Origin: Gammaproteobacteria bacterium
GTDB lineage: Bacteria; Pseudomonadota; Gammaproteobacteria; SZUA-152
NCBI GenBank assembly: GCA_030613605.1
Contig: JAUWLO010000004.1
Coordinates: 1-26,021 of the forward strand
DNA: 26,021 nt
Direction of reading: 5' to 3'
The translations under genes and the position numbers were made by a program. The notes beneath the pieces were generated by a model. It made no database searches. It worked only from the letters and a program-made list of their open reading frames with translations, and had not been told where the DNA came from. The stretch's first letter is position 1. Each line of letters starts with the position of its first letter. Below are positions 22,181 through 26,021 of the stretch, in pieces.

Positions 22181-22616
22181 CACAACCCCCGGGAGCTCCG
22201 ACCCAATGTCCCCAAAATCATTAAGAAGCCACTCCGATTATTCCCTGCATATCGTCAACCTAATGACACAAACTCCATGAAAAATTTGTAAGCTATTGTT
22301 ATCAATAGTCTATTTCTATATTTATTTTAAATCCCCTATTTGCTAAATACTGTATCGTCCAAAGTAAAATTTTATTTATGATTTAATGATTAGCTTATTC
22401 TAAATAAATGATAAGAACCCATTTCGTTTAACTGGAATCATAAAAGGATTTAAGATTATTTTTTTACAGAATATGCCTGTTTTCTACCAAGAAGAAATAA
22501 ACGTGTTGTCTATTCAATTGAACATAAAACAATCAACTCTCTCAATATTTCCAATAAGCCTTCTTTCAAGACTTCTGCTATTGTCTTCGTACAGATTACC
22601 TAACGAGGATGCCTTA
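22181..22616. other. AT-rich divergent region between the FimL-like gene and the ybjQ operon
   Basis: A 436-bp AT-rich gap. It contains a perfect inverted repeat CTATTG-TTAT-CAATAG (22293-22308), many A/T-rich candidate promoter hexamers that cannot be ranked by eye, and an open frame (22473-22616) in phase with ybjQ that is rejected as an N-terminal extension. Nothing else is recognised. Confidence 0.5.
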
Positions 22617-22931
22617 ATGATTATTTCTAATCTTGAATTAATCCCGGGAAAACGAATCAATAAACACCTGGGACTGGTACAGGGAAGCACGGTCAGATCA
22701 AAACATGTCGGTCGTGATCTAATGGCGAGCCTTAAAAATATTTTTGGCGGCGAACTAAAGGGTTACACCGAACTACTCCAGGACGCTCGAGAAGAAGCGA
22801 CTGCGAGAATGATTGAGCAAGCCACCTCTATTGGCGCTAACGCTGTACTCAATGTTCGCTTTTCAACATCTTCGATCACCGCTGGCGCTGCTGAACTATT
22901 TGCATATGGCAGCGCGGTAATCATGGAATAA
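22617..22931 (+). CDS. YbjQ/UPF0145 family protein
   Basis: 104 residues from ATG 22617, which has GAGG at 22605-22608. The family starts near this point, and an open frame upstream adds 48 residues without homology, so the shorter form is chosen. The YbjQ pattern is clear: GLVQGSTVRSKHVGRDLMAS, then FGGELKGYTELLQDAREEAT, then ARMIEQATSIGANAVLNVRF and AYGSAV. YbjQ proteins form pentamers; some annotations call them heavy-metal-binding domains, and the function is not established. It is the first gene of a three-gene operon with a second YbjQ protein and an M48 peptidase. Confidence 0.88.
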   Translation: MIISNLELIPGKRINKHLGLVQGSTVRSKHVGRDLMASLKNIFGGELKGYTELLQDAREEATARMIEQATSIGANAVLNVRFSTSSITAGAAELFAYGSAVIME

Positions 22932-22935
22932 CAAA

Positions 22936-23472
22936 ATGGCAGATCTCATTGTCTTTTTGGTTTTACTGGGACTTGGTTACGGCTTTGGCCAATATTTTGA
23001 GCGGCGCCACTATCGCTCTATAAGAAAGCGTGAAGCTGAACTCAAAGACCTCCTACTCATTCAAACCAAAATCATTCCACCTGCTTATTTTAATAATTAC
23101 GATACCTTTCTGGTCAATGGAAGCGTCGTAATATCAGTAGACTATTTCAAACGATTTGTTGCCGGGTTGCGAAACCTCATCGGTGGACGTGTTACTCCTT
23201 ACGAAACACTATTAGATAGAGCCCGAAGAGAAGCAATATTGCGAATGAAAGAAGAAGCCCAGGCATCTGGAGCCGATGCGATTCTAAATATAAAATATGA
23301 AATGTGCTCTATTTACAAGGGTAGACGGAACAAGATTGGTTCCGTTGAAGCGCTCGCCTACGGCACAGCTTTTGTTACAACGAATGTTCAAACGAAAAAA
23401 TCACCCTCTCATGAGAATATTACTGTCACCAGATCTGGAACGAAGCCCTCTGAACTCACTCCCGCAGTTTAA
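22936..23472 (+). CDS. membrane-anchored YbjQ-like protein
   Basis: 178 residues. One N-terminal membrane helix (ADLIVFLVLLGLGYGFGQYF) is followed by a short basic linker and a second YbjQ domain: DTFLVNGSVVISVDYFKRFV, GLRNLIGGRVTPYETLLDRA, RMKEEAQASGADAILNIKYE and EALAYGTAFV. A 35-residue Ser/Thr-rich tail follows. It starts 4 bases after the stop of the soluble ybjQ gene, so the two are coupled. The soluble and anchored pair could form mixed pentamers at the membrane (inference). Confidence 0.85.
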   Translation: MADLIVFLVLLGLGYGFGQYFERRHYRSIRKREAELKDLLLIQTKIIPPAYFNNYDTFLVNGSVVISVDYFKRFVAGLRNLIGGRVTPYETLLDRARREAILRMKEEAQASGADAILNIKYEMCSIYKGRRNKIGSVEALAYGTAFVTTNVQTKKSPSHENITVTRSGTKPSELTPAV

Positions 23473-23492
23473 AATTACCAGGATACCTAATC

Positions 23493-24386
23493 GTGGATAT
23501 TTCTAACCCACAACCCGCCGAAGATATAAATATCACCAGGGTTCACCCGTTAAAAGAATTTTTTCTTTTAAGTAGTGGAATACTTTTTCTAATTACACTT
23601 TTCATCATTGTATTAAGCTTCGCCGCTGACACCGTCACCAAATACATCCCTTTTGAAGTCGAACACAGTCTGGTTAACACAGTGGACATCAATATAGGAA
23701 TGGATACTACTGGCCCTGTATCAGTTTATCTGCAGACACTTGCCACCAGGCTTAGTGATCACATGGACTTACCTGAAGGCATGAACATAAAGGTATCTGT
23801 TATCGATAGTGATACCGTTAATGCCTTTGCTACTCTTGATGGTAACGTGGTCTTTTTTATCGGATTGCTAGATGTGCTGCCAAATGAAAATACCCTGGCA
23901 ATGGTTATGGCGCATGAGATAGCCCATATAAAACTACGCCATCCTTTGAGAGCACTGGGACGCGGGGTCGTTGTTGGAATTGCCCTTGCGTCAATAACGG
24001 GAGCTGCAAGCAATGATGTTGTCGCAGGGATAATTGGCAATACAGGGCTATTAACCGCTCTAAGTTTTAGTCGCGACCAGGAAAGTGCTGCGGACAAACT
24101 AGCCGTAGAAGCTTTGGTAAAACACTATGGCCATGCAGGAGGTTCTGAAGAATTATTTGAAGTTTTCCATGAATTGAGCGGTCGAACTAATAGTAAAATA
24201 GCCGAGTTTTTTGCAACTCACCCACTCAGTCAAAATAGATCAGAATCTATAAAAAAACAAACACAACAAAACAACTGGCCTTTAACAGGAGAGATAAGCA
24301 ATATACCCAGATCTATTGTTGATGAAATAAAAAAACAACGCGAGAAGCGTGTAGAAGAAAATACAGAGGACCCACAATCTATTTAG
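23493..24386 (+). CDS. M48 family metallopeptidase, membrane-anchored
   Basis: 297 residues. A membrane helix at about 24-46 (FFLLSSGILFLITLFIIVLS) is followed by a peptidase domain. The zinc site is H141-E142-x-x-H145 in AHEIAHIKL, with the third ligand E197 in DQESAAD; the D four residues later is also typical. AFATLDGNVVFFIGLLDVLP is the usual substrate-strand region. It belongs to the M48 group of periplasmic or membrane quality-control peptidases (relatives of HtpX, LoiP and BepA). GTG 23493 is used, with AGGATA before it. It lies 20 bases after the anchored YbjQ gene. This trio order recurs in other bacteria (recalled), which suggests a functional link. Confidence 0.9.
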   Translation: MDISNPQPAEDINITRVHPLKEFFLLSSGILFLITLFIIVLSFAADTVTKYIPFEVEHSLVNTVDINIGMDTTGPVSVYLQTLATRLSDHMDLPEGMNIKVSVIDSDTVNAFATLDGNVVFFIGLLDVLPNENTLAMVMAHEIAHIKLRHPLRALGRGVVVGIALASITGAASNDVVAGIIGNTGLLTALSFSRDQESAADKLAVEALVKHYGHAGGSEELFEVFHELSGRTNSKIAEFFATHPLSQNRSESIKKQTQQNNWPLTGEISNIPRSIVDEIKKQREKRVEENTEDPQSI

Positions 24387-24393
24387 TACCGTG

Positions 24394-24672
24394 TTATCGA
24401 TTACCCCATATCTTGGCTACAGCACGGTCGTTACCAAGAAACCCAACAACCAGCGTAACCAACGCCACGCCAGAAAAAACAATCACTGGAATAAGGTAAC
24501 CTAACTCTCCTTTATCGTATGACAAATAAATAACAACTGATGACAAAAAGGAAAAAAGTACTCCAATAACAATAAGTATTTTTCGGTTCAGTGGTTTAGC
24601 CGTGTATGGCTCATCTCCGCCTTCAAAAGTATTCAATATTGGTGAAAACAGCCTTCTTAATAAATTTTTCAT
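24394..24672 (-). CDS. small membrane protein with conserved C-terminus
   Basis: 92 residues from ATG 24672 (the GTG at 24708 would add 12 polar residues). An amphipathic start (MKNLLRRLFSPILNTFEGGD) is followed by two membrane helices (KILIVIGVLFSFLSSVVIYL, GYLIPVIVFSGVALVTLVVG) and the end FLGNDRAVAKIWGNR. I recall proteins with this start and end in marine gammaproteobacteria, without known function. It converges on the M48 gene, with 7 bases between the stops. Confidence 0.75.
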   Translation of the reverse strand: MKNLLRRLFSPILNTFEGGDEPYTAKPLNRKILIVIGVLFSFLSSVVIYLSYDKGELGYLIPVIVFSGVALVTLVVGFLGNDRAVAKIWGNR

Positions 24673-24760
24673 TGTATTAATCTTTGCGTGATTATCTGAT
24701 TTATCCACTGTAACAGCACTATTTTACTCCCTTTAATCGAGATCAGGTACACTTGACGTC

Positions 24761-25789
24761 ATGTTAAGTTTCCAGTCAGTAACTCTACGGCGCGGTCCAC
24801 GCATACTGCTAGAGAACGTCACCCTCACCATCCAGCCCGGAGAACACTGGGGCATAGTAGGCCGCAATGGTAGTGGTAAATCCAGTTTGCTGGCGTTAAT
24901 CCTCGGGGTGCGCGACACATCTGGCCTACACCCTGATCTGGGTGATATTCAATTATCGCCCCAACTGGCTCTCGCCCATGTTGCCCAGGAAACCCCCGCT
25001 GTCGACCGGTCGGCTCTGGATTATGTGATAGATGGCGACACTGAGCTTCGTGATTTAGAGAAGCAACTAACTAAAGCCGAAGAAACAGGCCACGGCGAAC
25101 ATCATGCAGAATTATTTGGGCAACTGGAATCTATTGATGGTTATACCGCCCCAACACGTGCCGCACGTTTGCTCAGCGGGCTGGGCTTTAGTGAAGAACA
25201 AAACCAGCAACCCGTTAACCAGTTTTCAGGTGGCTGGCGCATGCGCCTCAATCTTGCACAGGCACTAATGTGTCGCTCTGACATACTATTACTCGACGAA
25301 CCCACCAATCATCTCGATCTAGATGCCGTATTATGGCTACAAACCTGGCTACAAAACTACCCAGGCACAGTATTACTCATTTCCCATGACCGGGATTTTC
25401 TCGATATCTGTGTGAATCATATTGGTCTGCTTTCCGAAAATACCCTGCATGAGTTCACGGGTAACTACAGCGCCTACGAAAAACAACATGCGGCCCGCCT
25501 TGAGCAACAACAGGCCGCGCATCGTAAACAAGAACGCACAGTGGCTCATTTACACAGTTATATCGATCGTTTCCGCGCCAAGGCTACCAAGGCAAAACAA
25601 GCTCAAAGTCGTCTTAAAGCACTGGCAAAACTCGAAATAATCGCGCCCGCACATGTGGACTCACCCTTCGAATTTGCCTTTTTACCACCCCAACAGATTC
25701 CTAATCCTTTATTAAAACTCATTGACTCTAACCTGGGTTACGACAACAAAGCTCTGTTAACACGTCAGTATGAATCTGTTGCCAGGTGA
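24761..25789 (+). CDS. ABC-F ATPase (YheS/Uup type), first part before a frameshift
   Basis: 342 residues as read. The first nucleotide-binding domain is complete: Walker A GRNGSGKSS (34-42), signature FSGGWRMRLNLAQAL, Walker B ILLLDEPTNHLDLDAV, and the switch His in ISHDRDFLD. A charged interdomain linker follows (RLEQQQAAHRKQERTVAHLH, YIDRFRAKATKAKQAQSRLK), as in ABC-F translation factors. The second domain begins (LLKLIDSNLGYDNKALL), but the frame then gives TRQYESVAR and a stop, while the true continuation is in the next frame from about 25761. There is no membrane domain. ABC-F proteins act on ribosomes; YheS and Uup are the nearest known types. Either a real mutation or a one-base sequencing error is possible. 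Confidence 0.88.
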   Translation: MLSFQSVTLRRGPRILLENVTLTIQPGEHWGIVGRNGSGKSSLLALILGVRDTSGLHPDLGDIQLSPQLALAHVAQETPAVDRSALDYVIDGDTELRDLEKQLTKAEETGHGEHHAELFGQLESIDGYTAPTRAARLLSGLGFSEEQNQQPVNQFSGGWRMRLNLAQALMCRSDILLLDEPTNHLDLDAVLWLQTWLQNYPGTVLLISHDRDFLDICVNHIGLLSENTLHEFTGNYSAYEKQHAARLEQQQAAHRKQERTVAHLHSYIDRFRAKATKAKQAQSRLKALAKLEIIAPAHVDSPFEFAFLPPQQIPNPLLKLIDSNLGYDNKALLTRQYESVAR

Positions 25790-26021
25790 CCGTATTGGCC
25801 TCCTGGGACCCAATGGCGCTGGAAAATCAACACTCATAAAAACTCTCGCAAACAAACTAACGCCATTAACAGGCAGCTGCCAACCAGCGCAAAACCTGAG
25901 AATTGGATATTTTGCACAACATCAACTAGAGCAGCTACACGTAGATGATTCACCACTCCTGCATTTACAACGTCTGGACAAGAAAAGTGCAGGGCACGCT
26001 GCCACCGAGCAAGAACTACGA
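25770..26021 (+). CDS. ABC-F ATPase, second domain in shifted frame, cut by the window end
   Basis: From the ATG at 25770 (or TTA/CAC just before it, once the frame is corrected) the sequence reads NLLPGDRIGLLGPNGAGKST, the Walker A of the second nucleotide-binding domain, and stays open for 84 codons to the edge (IGYFAQHQLEQL). It is in +1 relation to the upstream part. If translated separately it would have no ribosome-binding site. It is best treated as the continuation of the same gene. Confidence 0.85.
   Translation, partial: MNLLPGDRIGLLGPNGAGKSTLIKTLANKLTPLTGSCQPAQNLRIGYFAQHQLEQLHVDDSPLLHLQRLDKKSAGHAATEQELR

Noticed and set aside
22473..22616. 48-residue N-terminal extension of the first YbjQ protein with a hydrophobic stretch
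   Set aside because: The YbjQ family begins at the ATG at 22617, which has its own ribosome-binding site; the extension shows no family match and lies in very AT-rich DNA where open frames are common.

Overview
The window looks like chromosomal DNA of a gammaproteobacterium. The evidence is the gltB-gltD-hemE order, a FimL-like twitching regulator, a peroxiredoxin-glutaredoxin fusion with a textbook OxyR site, YaaA and a YheS/Uup-type ABC-F protein. No rRNA, tRNA, CRISPR array or intact transposase gene was seen. The species cannot be named from sequence alone. Both ends are cut: gltB enters from the left, and the ABC-F gene runs off the right and carries an apparent frameshift.

Layout. (1) 1-4175 is a housekeeping block: the gltB 3' end, gltD, hemE and a rho-independent terminator. 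(2) About 4250-8650 is an AT-rich accessory block, with all genes on the + strand: an unusual alanine dehydrogenase/PNT-like protein, a secreted histidine phosphatase, a truncated and an intact copy of a YCII-like gene, a half-size TMEM165/GDT1 protein and two proteins of unknown function. Palindromic GGGTCAGA repeats and two attC-like half sites following stop codons suggest decayed integron cassettes reshuffled together with a small repeat element. (3) 8714-11207 holds a methyltransferase-tag operon and the OxyR-type promoter driving the Prx-Grx fusion. (4) 11250-13740 has two near-identical small membrane proteins with a shared leader. Between them lie a dienelactone-hydrolase-like protein that has lost its catalytic residues, a DUF3175 gene and a signal-peptide gene remnant. 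(5) 13753-17467 has a CadC-like membrane regulator divergent from a DUF1326-DUF2182 pair. (6) 17493-20431 has an outer-membrane protein, a TVP38/TMEM64 (VTT) protein, a host-attachment-family protein and yaaA. (7) 20462-24672 has a FimL-like protein divergent from a ybjQ-ybjQ-M48 peptidase operon, then a small membrane protein. (8) 24761-end is the frameshifted ABC-F ATPase.

The themes that connect genes are ammonium assimilation (GltBD), tetrapyrrole synthesis (HemE), peroxide defence (Prx-Grx with its OxyR box, YaaA), alkylation repair (Tag), and envelope or surface functions in the right half. The most distinctive material is the repeat-rich accessory block and the duplicated leader-plus-membrane-protein unit. 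Functional statements for DUF families and for the repeat families rest on recalled family knowledge and were not checked by database search.
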